Shown here: positions 9,845 through 20,409 of the stretch, piece after piece
Layout: each line of letters starts with the position of its first letter
Numbering within the stretch: the stretch's first letter is position 1
Assembly (NCBI RefSeq): GCF_003589595.1
Contig: NW_020653856.1
Location: forward strand, 53,014-117,013
Length of the DNA stretch: 64,000 bases
Source: Hyposmocoma kahamanoa
Taxonomy: Eukaryota; Arthropoda; Insecta; Lepidoptera; Cosmopterigidae
Reading direction: 5' to 3'
The notes under the pieces: generated by a model
What the model was told of the DNA's origin: nothing
Database searches by the model: none
The model's input: the letters and a program-made list of their open reading frames with translations, nothing else
Program-made: the position numbers and the translations under genes

Positions 9845-12255
9845 GTATTATTTACTCGTAAAATCTATTTCCAATAATTAAGTAAATGTATGTTAAAAAA
9901 CTCCTTGGTCACGAACAGCGTACTTTATATTTGCGAAAACTAAATATAGTCAGATCTTTTATTATAGCTATATATCTTGCATGAACTTTGAGACAGAATA
10001 GTTTGCTTTTTTTTATTAGAAGTGCCTTCAAATTGGAAGATCACAGGAGGACATATCAAAACAGTCTCTTCGTTGAAAAATTTAGAATATTGTGTAGCGT
10101 AAATGATACTGCTGATTTGCTTAAAACTTCTGGTTTTTGAGAAGCGATAAGAATATCTCTGTTCTATAGGGTATATACATGCATGCAAATCGGGACGAGT
10201 GCGGTCGGATACATTTCTGTCTGTACATATTTAATGTAGCCATTAAACCACTACGGACCAAGGCTGCGACCCCGCACCCCGTTGTTAATGTGAGAGTAAA
10301 CATTTTTTGCTCTCCTCGCTCCACACCTAGCCAGTGGCAAGTTACAGATTTCGATGATTTCCCAACAACCTTTAATTGAACCCATTGAATGTAAAAAATA
10401 TCTGCCGGACACTAAATCATTTCGCCGGAAAACCCAACGAAAGGGAAAATGGAAATGTATTAACTACGGCGAATTGATATCATCCTCGAATGCTGAATTT
10501 GAAATGTCTTTCTCATTCACAGCGATAGGTTAAGAAGTAGATTCCAACGACTTAAAAAGTAATGATGGCCCTTGGAATTTCATTTCGTGTTCTGTAACGG
10601 ACTTCGAGTTGTGAATTTGAGAGGTGAAATGAAGCGGTGCGAAGCCTAACCAAATAAGGATATGACTGTGAAGAAAGCAAACTTGAGAGGTCGTGTATAG
10701 AACAATTCAGCGATACGTACTCGCGATACCTTAGGGCTGCTCTCCGCGGCCGTCGCGCCTTTGGCCCGCCGTCATCGTGGCGTCGTAGGAGAGCTCGTGG
10801 GCAGCTAGCAGTTGTGGTAGACAGGCAAACCAACACAATATATTTACTAATACGACATGGATACTGTCATAGCAGGGAGCGAGCGCTGAACAAGTTGATT
10901 ATTATGCCAAGGAACTCAATGTGGACGTGATTCGTAAGTAAAAGAATATAAAGAAACATAGTTGCTTCATTCGTTATAATATTTTGCTACATAATAATTT
11001 CTTTTTAGACCTGAAATGAAGAAGTACAAAAAACTTGGTATCACAGTGTGCGCATAGTGTTACATGAATTTATAGATAAACATAAAAAGTGTTTAGTATC
11101 AAAGTTGTAAAGACATAATTTGAATTGTATGCAGTTTTAGGTTGAGCGTACACGCCCTGTGCGTTGTATATAATCAAAACGTAATCATTTATTATTCATA
11201 AACGTATCAAAGGTAATCATTTTCTGTTTTTACTCTGTAAGATAACCGTTGGTCTTCCAATAAGTTAAAATAAAATAAAATAATTGTTTGGAGTACAAAT
11301 GAAACCCGTCTCCATGTGGATAATTGTTATTATTTCGCCATCTCCAGAAGTCTTTGCCTCATTCAACCCTCAAAAAGCGATATGAATATAACTTGCGACA
11401 ATTATGCTAACGACGTAACTAACTAAAGCAAAAAATTTGCGGAGGTAACGTTAGACCGCATCGATACTACAATACGAAGGTAGTCTATTCCGATGTTATT
11501 TGTGTTCGGTATTTGGTTTCTGTCTAGGTAGGAGGTTGCTGCAAGAGTAGCCAATTAACGAGGCCTTTCTTTATCGTGTTACCACCACACTTACAATTTG
11601 GTGCACCGCTGTTAACGATGTGTATGAAATTTGTCTATAAACGTTACGCGGCCATGCCGTTAATTTAAAAGATGTTATCGCTCAAAACAAAAGGGGTACG
11701 TTACGTACTCCTGTAACGTATTTTATGTGACCAACTTCATAGCAGCACTACGACATAAATACACCATCAGCGTGGAAGGGTCCACAGCAGATGCGACGGA
11801 GTCGGTGGCGGTGCCGGCGGCTGGTCATTACGAGGGTTCATCGCGGGATAAATATTATTTATTACTTTGGCTAATTTCAAAATAATATGGAATCTACCCC
11901 AATGGAGTAGCTGTCTGGAGTAAGATGAACGGTGCCGAATGATTCTTCCTTCGACTGGCAGCACCCGCTTTGTGCCCTCAGCCCTCGCGCCTACATTCGC
12001 AACCTCTCCGTTATAGAAAACCACTCCTTTGTATTATACCCGTACGCGTGTACATTATAAAGCTGTGAGATTCATATGGTTTTAGTCGGTTTGAGATACT
12101 TGATATTGGGCTAATGTTCGTTTTACTCACGCTGAAATTAACTGGTACCTGAGGTCTGTTAGTGTTTGTGCCTACAGAAATAGTGTATTTAGTAATTGAA
12201 TTCCCATGACACCATGTTTCGTAAACGCGTCACTATGATGGAAATAATTTGTCTC
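9845..12255. other. No gene seen; anonymous intergenic DNA
   Basis: AT-rich sequence with a short CpG-rich patch at about 10735-10810. The longest frames (for example 10552-10836 minus and 11767-12024 minus) are under 95 codons, have no recognisable domain, and overlap GC-rich patches where chance frames are common. Confidence 0.45.
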
Positions 12256-12259
12256 GCAG

Positions 12260-12705
12260 TATTCTCGCCGGCGCGTCGTCGCTGCGTGTCGTCTCCAATG
12301 CCGCCATCTCTGCTCGGCTACAAATTGCCGGCGACGAGCCCGTCACTCCGTCCTAACCAGTAGTAGTATTTTTGGACTTTGCCAAGAAGTGAAGTGCCGT
12401 AAAGTGCTAAGCGCGAGTCACGACGCGACTTGAGCGAGCGACGTTCAGTTCACAACTTCGCAAAGCAAGGCGTTAAGTCGCTCCTCTTTACGACCGAAGC
12501 GGCCCAGCGCGGGCGACACAGCCTTTTGAGTCGAGGACATTATTTCAGTTTCTAATAATGAATGGCGGGTTGTGGCTGTTTGGCTGCATGCTCGTGCAGA
12601 ATGTATTTCGCTAGTACGAGCAACACTCGTATAAATGACGGCGCGCGGGTGCGGGGGCGTGGTTGCGCGGGGGTGTCTGTGTCGCAAATCAGCGCCATGA
12701 ATCGT
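12260..12705 (+). promoter_or_regulatory. CpG-rich island with an Initiator-like motif
   Basis: A GC/CpG-rich block in AT-rich surroundings. It contains 'acgttcagttcacaac' (12441-12456), which fits the arthropod Initiator TCAGTY with A+1 at 12447, and 'agtcg' about 30 bases downstream that weakly resembles a DPE. No coding exon can be tied to it. It could be a promoter with a non-coding first exon or an enhancer. This is composition plus short motifs only. Confidence 0.2.
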
Positions 12706-12917
12706 GATATTGTAGCCCACGACCGCGTCGCTTTACCGCAATCCGAATACAATTAACTAGTTGATTGAAATGCATGCATGGCTTATGCCATTTGAGACAG
12801 ATATGGCCTAACAGAGTTATTTAAGCGCTCGCTACATAGTTAGTTAAGCGCTTGCATGCTGCGGAGGACGATTCGGACGTTAAATCGTTTTTCATTATAC
12901 TCGTATTCTTTTTTTTT

Positions 12918-13127
12918 AATAATAACGCACACACTCAACATAGCTCCGCACTAGGGAAACCCTGTGTCGCGGGTGCCATGGATACATACACACATAGCAA
13001 CCACAATTACACCCAAACTCACGAGAGAAATAAATGTAGGCCATACAAATATTTCTCCCGACCCGGGAATCGAACCTGGGACTTCTGCGTGGCAGTCTGG
13101 CATGGTAACCGTTCGGCCACGGAGGCA
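12918..13127 (-). mobile_element. tRNA-derived SINE, minus strand
   Basis: Reading the minus strand from 13126, the tRNA-like head carries an A box TGGCCGAACGG (13119-13109) and a perfect B box GGTTCGATTCC (13076-13066). A body of about 130 bases follows, containing 'aactcacgagagaaataaat' on the plus strand, and the tail is ttattatta. It matches the copy at 32596-32809 along its length. The anticodon region 'CTGCCACGC' is like tRNA-Gly(GCC). Acceptor-stem pairing is lost, so it is a SINE and not a tRNA gene. Confidence 0.88.
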
Positions 13128-13650
13128 GTTAAGTCGCAAGTGAAGTCGGGTAGACATACGGTACATTGCAGTTAATGTTATATTGCGGGGTCGTTATGAA
13201 TGATGATGAGGGGGTAGGGGCACAGTTTTGGGCTGAGCGTTGGAATTGCGCAGCACGTGATACCAGTAGTTCCTTGTTACTTAAATGTACTACTACTACT
13301 TGCAGTACTTACTAAAATGTGGTCTGGTCAACGACTTCAACCTTCAATCTTCTTGTTTATAGACAAGAACATTCACAGCAAATACATATCATAGCAATAA
13401 TATCAATAGTGATAATGTTTTGTTTTAGTGTTGAATTTTATCAAAGAGTGACAGACAGACGTACATGACAGTTTATACCTACTGGGAATGAGTTAGGCAG
13501 GCAGACGATATTGAGTATTTACCGATGATATTTATCCATAGTTGGGGAATTAACGCCTATGACAAATTCGCTATTAGTTGCACAATACATTTCATTTTGC
13601 TATGACCTAAGGACCTTCCGATTATTATTAAAAATTACTATATTACTAAA
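13128..13650. other. No gene seen
   Basis: Mixed-composition sequence with a short 'tactactactact'-type run near 13290. There is no reading frame, repeat or RNA that I can support. Confidence 0.4.
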
Positions 13651-13654
13651 ATTT

Positions 13655-13735
13655 GTAGCAGTAGAGCTCCTCGTGAAGGAGTTCGTCCAGGGAAGTACTG
13701 CCACCTTACCTATTTCTGCCGCCAAGCAGTATTGT
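13655..13735 (+). repeat. Dispersed repeat F, partial
   Basis: The segment from 'gtagcagtagag', including 'ttcgtccaggga' and 'tactgccaccttacc', through 'tctgccgcca' matches 45418-45495 closely. It is cut off where the LINE-A relative begins, so only the 5' part of the repeat remains. Confidence 0.75.
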
Positions 13736-14069
13736 CAGTACTGCTGACTAAGCTGCTTGTACTGCCACACTGAGTACTCGGTTCTGGATGTTAGCGGGAT
13801 CCGAAGCACGGTGCAACGCTGGCCGACCGTGGAAAGTTGGGGGCCCAAGTAGCGGGAAAGCCATCTGTGAAAAGATGCTCCGCCACCCAACGAAAAATCC
13901 CGGAATGCTCCACCTTGCCGGTTGGCGACCGGAGGGGAGGACCAGGTGGCCATCTCTGGGGGGGTACGGGGGTCCCCGCGGTCTACAAAGCGATTGTACC
14001 CTCGTGTGGCAGTGTGAGCTTTGCTGCTTGGTTGTACACGACGCTGTACCTCGTGCAACTGACTTCCTC

Positions 14070-14335
14070 TTGCTCTTCCTCTATAAATATATGTATATTT
14101 GCATTTATTTATCGATTTTTATTTATTGATTAGTAATTCTTCATACTCCACCGTCTTTTTCCTGTGAATTATATAATTACTTCCATCCAAAGATTGCCTG
14201 GCAGAAATCGCTTAAAGCGATAAGTCCGCCTGTTGTACCACCGCTTATTTTTAATTTAATTGTATTGTATTTATTTCCTTTTTTGGTGTACAATAAAGAA
14301 TTTTTGTATTGTATTGTTTTGTAACAAATCCTTTT
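14070..14335 (+). repeat. LINE 3'-end fragment with conserved stem-loop
   Basis: 'gattgcctggcagaaatcgc' leads into a stem-loop (arms atcgct 14207-14212 and agcgat 14216-14221), then 'aagtccgcc' and 'caataaagaatttttg' ending in tattg repeats. The same arrangement ends the complete LINE at 44079-44190. It is a severely 5'-truncated insertion inside the LINE-A relative. The left boundary is approximate. Confidence 0.75.
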
Positions 14336-14340
14336 GGTCC

Positions 14341-16087
14341 CTGACCAAAGCGGTCCAAAGTAACTTTTGTCACTCATCTTTGCCACCTCTGCTGAGGCCG
14401 AATGGCACGCTGGCCCATACTGCAGAAGAGAAGGCGAATCTCTTTGCCTCACTCTTTGCAGAGAGTTCGATTCTGGTTGCCGCAGGGAACGTACCACCTA
14501 CCTTACCTTAGGCTGGCTGCACTATGGCATCAGTTCGCATACGCCAAAAAGAGGTACTTAGAACTCTGTGGAATCTTGACGTGAATAAAGCTAGCTGGCC
14601 AGTTGGAGTTCCAGCGGTAGTCCTACGTTACTGTGCGCCTGAGTTGTCTCCTGTTCTTACACGCCGGTATCGCCTCTCACTTGCGACTGGTGTAGTTCCC
14701 AGGTCGTCGTAGAGTGCAAACGTGCAACCTGTACCCAAAAAGGGAAGCAGAGCTGACCCTGTCAACTATAGACCTGTCTCAATTACTTCCATATTCTGCA
14801 AGACTATAGAACGTGTACTCAACAACCGTCTATTGTCATACTTTGAAGACAATGACCACCTCAGTGATCGACAGATTTTCTTGTGTATGCCTGTCACATA
14901 TGGAGCGAGGCTATAGAAAAGCAAGGCGAAGCACTTGCAGTGTCTTTGGACATTTCTAAAGCCTTTGTCAGGGTCTGGCACGCAAGCCTTTTACGCAAGC
15001 TTCCATGTTATGGGGTTCCCACTGACCTTTGCAATAGGATCTCAGATTTCTTGAGTGAACGTTCCATTCGAGTGGTCTTATAAGGCTACTCTTCCGAACA
15101 TATGGCGATAGATGGAGGAGGAACATATGGAGAGTTCCTCAGGGTTCCGTACTGTCTGCAACTCTCTTTCTGCTGCATATCAGTGATATGTTAATTCCAG
15201 GTACCTTTGCGCATGCGATGATAGCACAGTTGTAGATAGGTACTTGACCAATGCAAGGGTCAGTCGAGCGGAAATCCAGTCTTGTCGAGAGTCCATGGTT
15301 AGCCTTTTAGATTTGACGCTTCAGGCAGTTTCTGATTGGGGCGGTGCCCCTCTATAATGCTATCAAAACGCAGGCGTGTCTATTCTCCACTAAATGGAGT
15401 CCATTTGAGCTGACTCCGACTTTTCGTGACATATCCATACCGATAGCCGACCGTCTCCAGCTACTTGGAATTGACCTGTCGTCCAATCTGAACTTCGCCA
15501 GATACATTGAATCCATGGCCAAAAATGCAGCCAAGAAGCTTGGCATCCTTTCCAGGGTGAGGCATTACGTCACACAGGGACAATTGCTTCAGCTGTATCA
15601 AGCACAAGTCAGATCGTGTATGGAGTACTATTGCCACCTTTGGGATGGCTCTGATACATACCAACTGGCCACCTTGGATTCAATTGAAAAGCGTGCCAAG
15701 AGGTTTATAGGTGACTCGGAATTAGTAGAGGCGAAGCTGCAGAGCCTTGAACACCGCCGTAAAGTTGCCTGCTTATCGGTATTTCACAAGATATATCATG
15801 GAAAGGGTGCTATGGAATTACACGATTTAATTCCGCCTTCCCCTTTCCATTATCAGAGGACTAGGCGTAGGCTTGGCTTCCGCCCCTATGTTGTGGGTAT
15901 TTCAAAGATTTGCACGAAGCGTTACGCTTCCACATTTATATGGCCAACGGCTATGGAGTGGAATTCCCTGCCTGCAGACTTGTTCCCTGAACGTTATAAC
16001 TTGGACCTTTACAAGGCGAAAGTGAATAGACATTATTTAGATGTGTATGCTCCATCGTCGACCTCATTGTCACTTTCCGACAGGTGA
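14341..16087 (+). pseudogene. LINE-A-like reverse transcriptase, decayed
   Basis: The coding trace begins SLTKAVQSNFCHSSLPPL (compare LINE-A ARAVASNFCQPSLPPL). In-frame TAGs lie at 14509-14511 and about 14710-14712. Frame changes occur near 14870 (after HLSDRQ), around 15085-15200 across motif B (VPQGSVLSATLFLLHISDM) and the YADD region, and near 15340. From 15344 to 16087 the C-terminus is open (ARYIESMAKNAAKKLGILSR and QVRSCMEYYCHLWDGS, ending LSLSDR). It is clearly homologous to LINE-A but diverged, and cannot encode a working enzyme. Confidence 0.88.
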
Positions 16088-16131
16088 GATGGAGGTCAAT
16101 TGTACACTTACAATAGAATAAAAAAAAGAAA

Positions 16132-16800
16132 CTATTCAACTCATTTGCAGATTGGATTTCAGTGTCACTGATTGTTAAGAGATTTTGTTCAATAAAATTG
16201 CTCTTTTTGTTTATGAAGGTTTGTAATATTTTTTGAAGTTTTTCACAATCTTTTTATTACTTTTTGATGAGAGAAGCTCTCGTTTTTGGTGTTGGTGTTT
16301 ACATTTTCTAAGGATAGTATTAGAAAAGTATCTATACTTTTTATAAGTAACTTCCAGTTATTTTATTATGGGGTTTTTACTTTTATGTGCATTCTGTCCA
16401 GGGTTTTTTTACAATATTTGTACGGGTAGTTTTATAGCTATGGTATTATTTAATATTATTTGTTGTGTATAGTCGTTAGTCGTATAATTCAAATTATTTG
16501 TTTTATATTTATTTATTCTAAGGAAGGTTTACAGCATTCTTTAATATTAATTTATAAACTGAATGTAAACTTATAAGCCTATTAAAAACCTCCACATATG
16601 AAAATCTACATACAAAACATATGTTAACACTAATTGCTAATCCTACATACGCATATACACTTTAGTTTAAGTCCAATAATAATATTAACGACATAAATAT
16701 ATACATATCCAACTATACTATTTAATACATATATATATTCAACATAATAAGATTCTTATACCTACTTATATTTTGAGCATACCCACCATATCTAAAATAT
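16132..16800. other. No gene seen; very AT-rich
   Basis: Low-complexity AT-rich DNA with many T runs and no frame over 60 codons. Part could be 3' flank of the minus-strand LINE fragment at 16808. Confidence 0.45.
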
Positions 16801-16807
16801 TTACTAG

Positions 16808-17720
16808 TTATTGCCTTTTAAAATAATTTAAACCCACAGTTCTCTTTATAGATGTAGTGCTAGACGCAAATAAATCAAAGTCATTATCGGTGCTATACTT
16901 GTTAAAGGTTTTACAGCTACGTACCATGAATGTATTTTGCCTGTAATTCGTGCGGACATTTGGTAAGTGAAGCAGAGGGCGCTGCCGCAAAGCCAGTATA
17001 TAATATACGGAGGAGAAGTAATTTTTTTTTATTTCTGTTATTATATTATCCACGTTTATTTTATTAACGGTTTACGATCTGGTGTATTGATAAGAATTTT
17101 TGTATTTTAAGCAACAGAAAACCGCTTGGTAATCCGTGATAGCTGTTTGTAATATAAAGGTGGAGTTGGATAAATTTGTTTTCAGAATTACTTGATCAAA
17201 GCAGTTGCTAATACGGGTGGAATGATCATACGCAAGCATCTTACCATGAAAATCTAAAGCGTCGAGATAATTGATATTGTCATTTGTTTCTTTGATGATT
17301 GTATTTATATCACCAACTAATATTATATTTTTAAAGTGGGCAAGCTGTGTTAATAATGCGTGTGGCGATTGTACAAAAGGGTCATGGTTTTTAAAACAAC
17401 ATGGTCTGTATATGACCACAACTACAGTCCCAGGTCACACTTTTATTAACACGCAGTTAGCTTCAAGGAGCGATGGTTCTTCAACAGAGATTATAGTAAT
17501 AATTATTTCTTATTAAAACAAGGATATCGTCGTTTTAGTTGTAATTATTTTGGGTACTATAATTTGAATAGTTATGTACTATAGGTAGCTGTGTATAAGA
17601 TTGAATCCAACACTCACTTAAAACAATCATGTCGGATTCAAAGTTCAATCGTGACAAGATTACAGGAATACCATCAAAATGTTTATTTACACTTCTAATA
17701 TGTTGTTGTAATACCTACCC
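16808..17720 (-). pseudogene. Jockey-like LINE ORF2 fragment: endonuclease joined to C-terminus
   Basis: Read on the minus strand, the endonuclease trace starts near 17720 (HIRSVNKHFDGIPVIL, MIVLSECWI) and continues through EEPSLLEANCVLIKV, VIYRPCCF and the metal-binding IILVGDIN, with SNCFDQVILKT and ITDYQAVF near 17100. It then jumps to the typical LINE C-terminus (RPLLHLPNVRTNYRQNTFMV, then DFDLFASS) at 17053-16808. The whole reverse transcriptase is missing. Several stops or frame changes exist before 17419. It resembles the elements at 25.1-26.6 kb and 58.1-60.4 kb. Confidence 0.72.
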
Positions 17721-17999
17721 TAAAGTGGGAATTTAGACTGAGTATTTTTGAATTACACTTCTCTGGTTCACAAATAATTGAATTAATAATTTTCCAAGTC
17801 AGATTGGACCATCTATATTATCGATAAGTTGTTTATTGTCTGGGAAATGTATTAAAAAAAATATCAGTAGTGTTGGTATATAAGCGATCATAGTGTAAAC
17901 AGGTATAAATAGCACGAACAATCGGGTGCACAACAAACAAAGAGAAGAGAGTGGTTTTTGAGGAGAAATATAACGGAGCAATACATAACGTTTGCAGTT

Positions 18000-18410
18000 A
18001 TGTGAGTTTTGATGTGCGTATGCTGTACGTATTATGTACGATATTATGTAGGATCTTAGTTATGAATAAGAGACAACTAAATGACGGTAAAGATTTCGTG
18101 ACATATTTTGTGTATGTGGAATGGTTACAAAGTAGTAGACGGCACAGCTTATAGTGTATGTAGTTATATATGGTTAGATGTGTGTATGATGTGATAAATA
18201 CAAAGTTATGCAGGATTTTAATTACAGGTAGATATTGCTATCTAGATATTGCTATGTACTTGCGTACATGACATGATAACTTTTTTTTGGGACACTTAAT
18301 TTGTGTAACGAATTATACTGAAGTGGGCGGGATAGTTTGTAATATAGTTATATGTATTTAATTTATGCATGTAATAAATACGAACTTGTATGAGATTTTC
18401 GTTACAAACA
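18000..18410. repeat. Diverged tandem repeat, period about 170-180 bp
   Basis: Related blocks recur near 18031 ('acgatattatgtaggatctt'), 18196 ('ataaatacaaagttatgcag') and 18374 ('ataaatacgaacttgtatga'), each followed by tttt/ttag-ttac text. Units also share 'atatagttatat'-like ends. Divergence is high and the boundaries are approximate. Confidence 0.4.
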
Positions 18411-18494
18411 GATAATAAAAACATTTTGGCGCATAATTTTGTGAAATTAATAAAATATTAAGAAAAAGGCAAAATAGTCACGTTTGTGTGTTTA

Positions 18495-19010
18495 AAATTC
18501 TATAGATCATGTTCGCTCTTCACTTTTAAAAACTGTTCGCCTTCCTTTTTTCGCAGGTATATGGTGGTCCAGGAATATTTAAAATTATTTACGGAGGTAT
18601 AATCTCTTGTCAAAATCTTTTCATTTTTGTAGGTAAATAGTCCGACACATATATCGGAACCGATAAGCCGGGCCGTCTTTTTTCAAATGGGATTATTCCA
18701 TTTCGATTTAATGCTCAATCTATTAAATGAGATGACAATACAGACGTCAACTCCACAATAATAGGCTTATTTGTTTCCGATTTAGAGTAGCCTCTGTGAC
18801 TATTTTTTATCACAGAGTTGTCAAGAGGAATCTGCAGCGTATTGCCGAGGTTTTTGATATAACCGCATAAATCGGTATTCAATTCGTCATTAGGTATAGG
18901 AGCATTTCGAATTTCAATTGTTGTACTACGCGATTTTAACTCTAGAAGTCTACTTTCATTTCTAACGCTTGGATATAAATTAAGTTATTTTTTTGTCCAT
19001 CTCTAATTTC
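18495..19010 (-). pseudogene. LINE ORF1-like fragment (RNA-binding type)
   Basis: On the minus strand a coding trace reads LKSRSTTIEIRNAPIPNDEL, then LCGYIKNLGNTLQIPLDNSV, NKPIIVELTSVLSSHLID, PGLSVPIYVSDYLP and TIYLRKKEGEQFLKVKSEHD. This is the usual order of the C-terminal half of insect LINE ORF1 proteins (RRM-like core, then a region often matched to the baculovirus FP-protein family). Several in-frame stops are present. The zinc-knuckle ORF1 of the Jockey-like family at 57.2 kb is different, so this is probably from another element than 16808-17720. Confidence 0.6.
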
Positions 19011-20355
19011 GTTAACTTATTCTTCATTTTCTCGTTTTCTTTGGAAATAAAGTCAAGGGATGTATATATTCCCTACGTTTTATAGATAGATATCATTGAA
19101 TCATTTTTTTGAACCGATTTTTATTATTTTGTTATGCAACCTTAGCAATTGTTATAATCATATTATACATACTCTGTTATTGTGTAGTTAGAACCCTCTA
19201 TTGCTTATTAATCTAAGGTTTATTTTTGTTTCGTTTTAACATGCTTGCAAAATGAGATGGATAATGTGAAATTTTGCATACTTTTTAATTTATTAATTTT
19301 GCATGCTTCATAAATTATCAAAATTATTAAGTACAAATATGTTGCTTGTTTCCACATTGTTGATTAATCACCTGACTATTTTTCTGCACAGGCGACTGTC
19401 ACGATTTGACTTATGGACGGTAGGCCTTCAAGTAATATTCACCAATCTGATTATCTAATTATTACTGAACGTTACACTAATCGGCAACTATTTAGTGCGC
19501 GGGTTGCGAATGCCTTCGCTTTGTTTGATAACAATTTATTTCCTTCAACTTGTAAAGGGGAGCGATAATGAGGGTAGAAATAAAAGCGTTGCTGATTGTC
19601 ACGGTGCGGAGTCATCTACAGAGCGTGCGGGAAGCGGGGGCGGGGTATGCACGCAGATGGAATATGGGATTCGGTTTTATCGCTCGCCGCGAAGACGATC
19701 GGATTAACATTCTGGACGCAGTAGCATTGTAAAAATTTCCCTCCGAATACGTCTCCTCGTCCCGCACCCCACCTCCTACGCTCCGAACAGCTCAGTTTGA
19801 TCAGCCGAGACGAACGAGGTAAACTTAGTCGTGCTGGCTGCCGCCGAACACGAATCGCGCGCTTGAATATTTTCGTTTCCTCAATACTAATAAAAATAAA
19901 ACTGCCATAGAAGCAGATTGATGTATAAGCTGTATCTTTGAATTGATTTACGTAGCAAAAAGTTAACATTGAGTTCTCAGGATTCCGCGACTGCAACACA
20001 TTGGAAATAAAACTATTTTTCGGCGCTAAAATCGCGTATATTAATTGATTGTAGATTTGAAAAAAATCGTTGTAGGTACTTCCAAAACAGTTAACAGTTT
20101 TACAGACCTTGTTAGGTGTAATAGTACAAACGTGTGTCAAAATATAGTATTATAAACAAATTGCACTCGCTTGGTGTGATGCGATTGTATTGTAGCATTT
20201 TCCCGGGGGGCGGCCGGGACAAGCATGGGCTATGGGAATTATACAAGGTTCTTTAGGTAACAAAGGAAACCAATACTAAGTTTAAGGAATGAGCGTTTAT
20301 TAATCGATTTACAAAATACATTTACTTTTAACTCTTTACAAAAATTCCATTAACC
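19011..20355. other. No gene seen; GC-rich patch at 19600-19870
   Basis: AT-rich DNA, then a CpG-rich patch (19600-19870) containing 'gctcagtttgatcag' (Initiator-like TCAGT near 19790) and 'cgaacgaggtaaac', a donor-like site (AG before GT at 19819-19820). A 174-codon minus frame (19616-20140) has no recognisable domain. Nothing can be called a gene. Confidence 0.35.
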
Positions 20356-20409
20356 ACCCGGGTTTATTATCCCATTTATTATTTCCTCACTCGGAAATAA
20401 AATCAGTTC

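Larger units (their letters stand above)
13736..16130 (+). mobile_element. LINE-A relative, degraded, with an inserted LINE tail
   Basis: The GC-rich leader (13736-14062) matches that of the minus-strand copy ending near 8230. ORF2 sequence begins only at about 14341, at the region equivalent to LINE-A residue 415, so the endonuclease is gone. A foreign LINE 3' end (about 14070-14335) sits in between. ORF2 runs to 16087, followed by a short UTR and an A-rich end (about 16118-16131). Confidence 0.8.

Noticed and set aside
13060..13126. A functional tRNA gene on the minus strand
   Set aside because: A and B boxes are good but acceptor pairing fails, and the same head continues into a shared body and tail at 32.6 kb, so it is a SINE.
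17720..18495. ORF1-like and endonuclease fragments on the minus strand as one element
   Set aside because: The Jockey-like family of this endonuclease has a zinc-knuckle ORF1 (57.2 kb), whereas this ORF1 is of the RRM-like type, so two elements are more likely.
19616..20140. 174-residue minus-strand protein
   Set aside because: No recognisable domain; one half is AT-rich and the other GC-rich with abrupt composition change, as expected of a chance frame.
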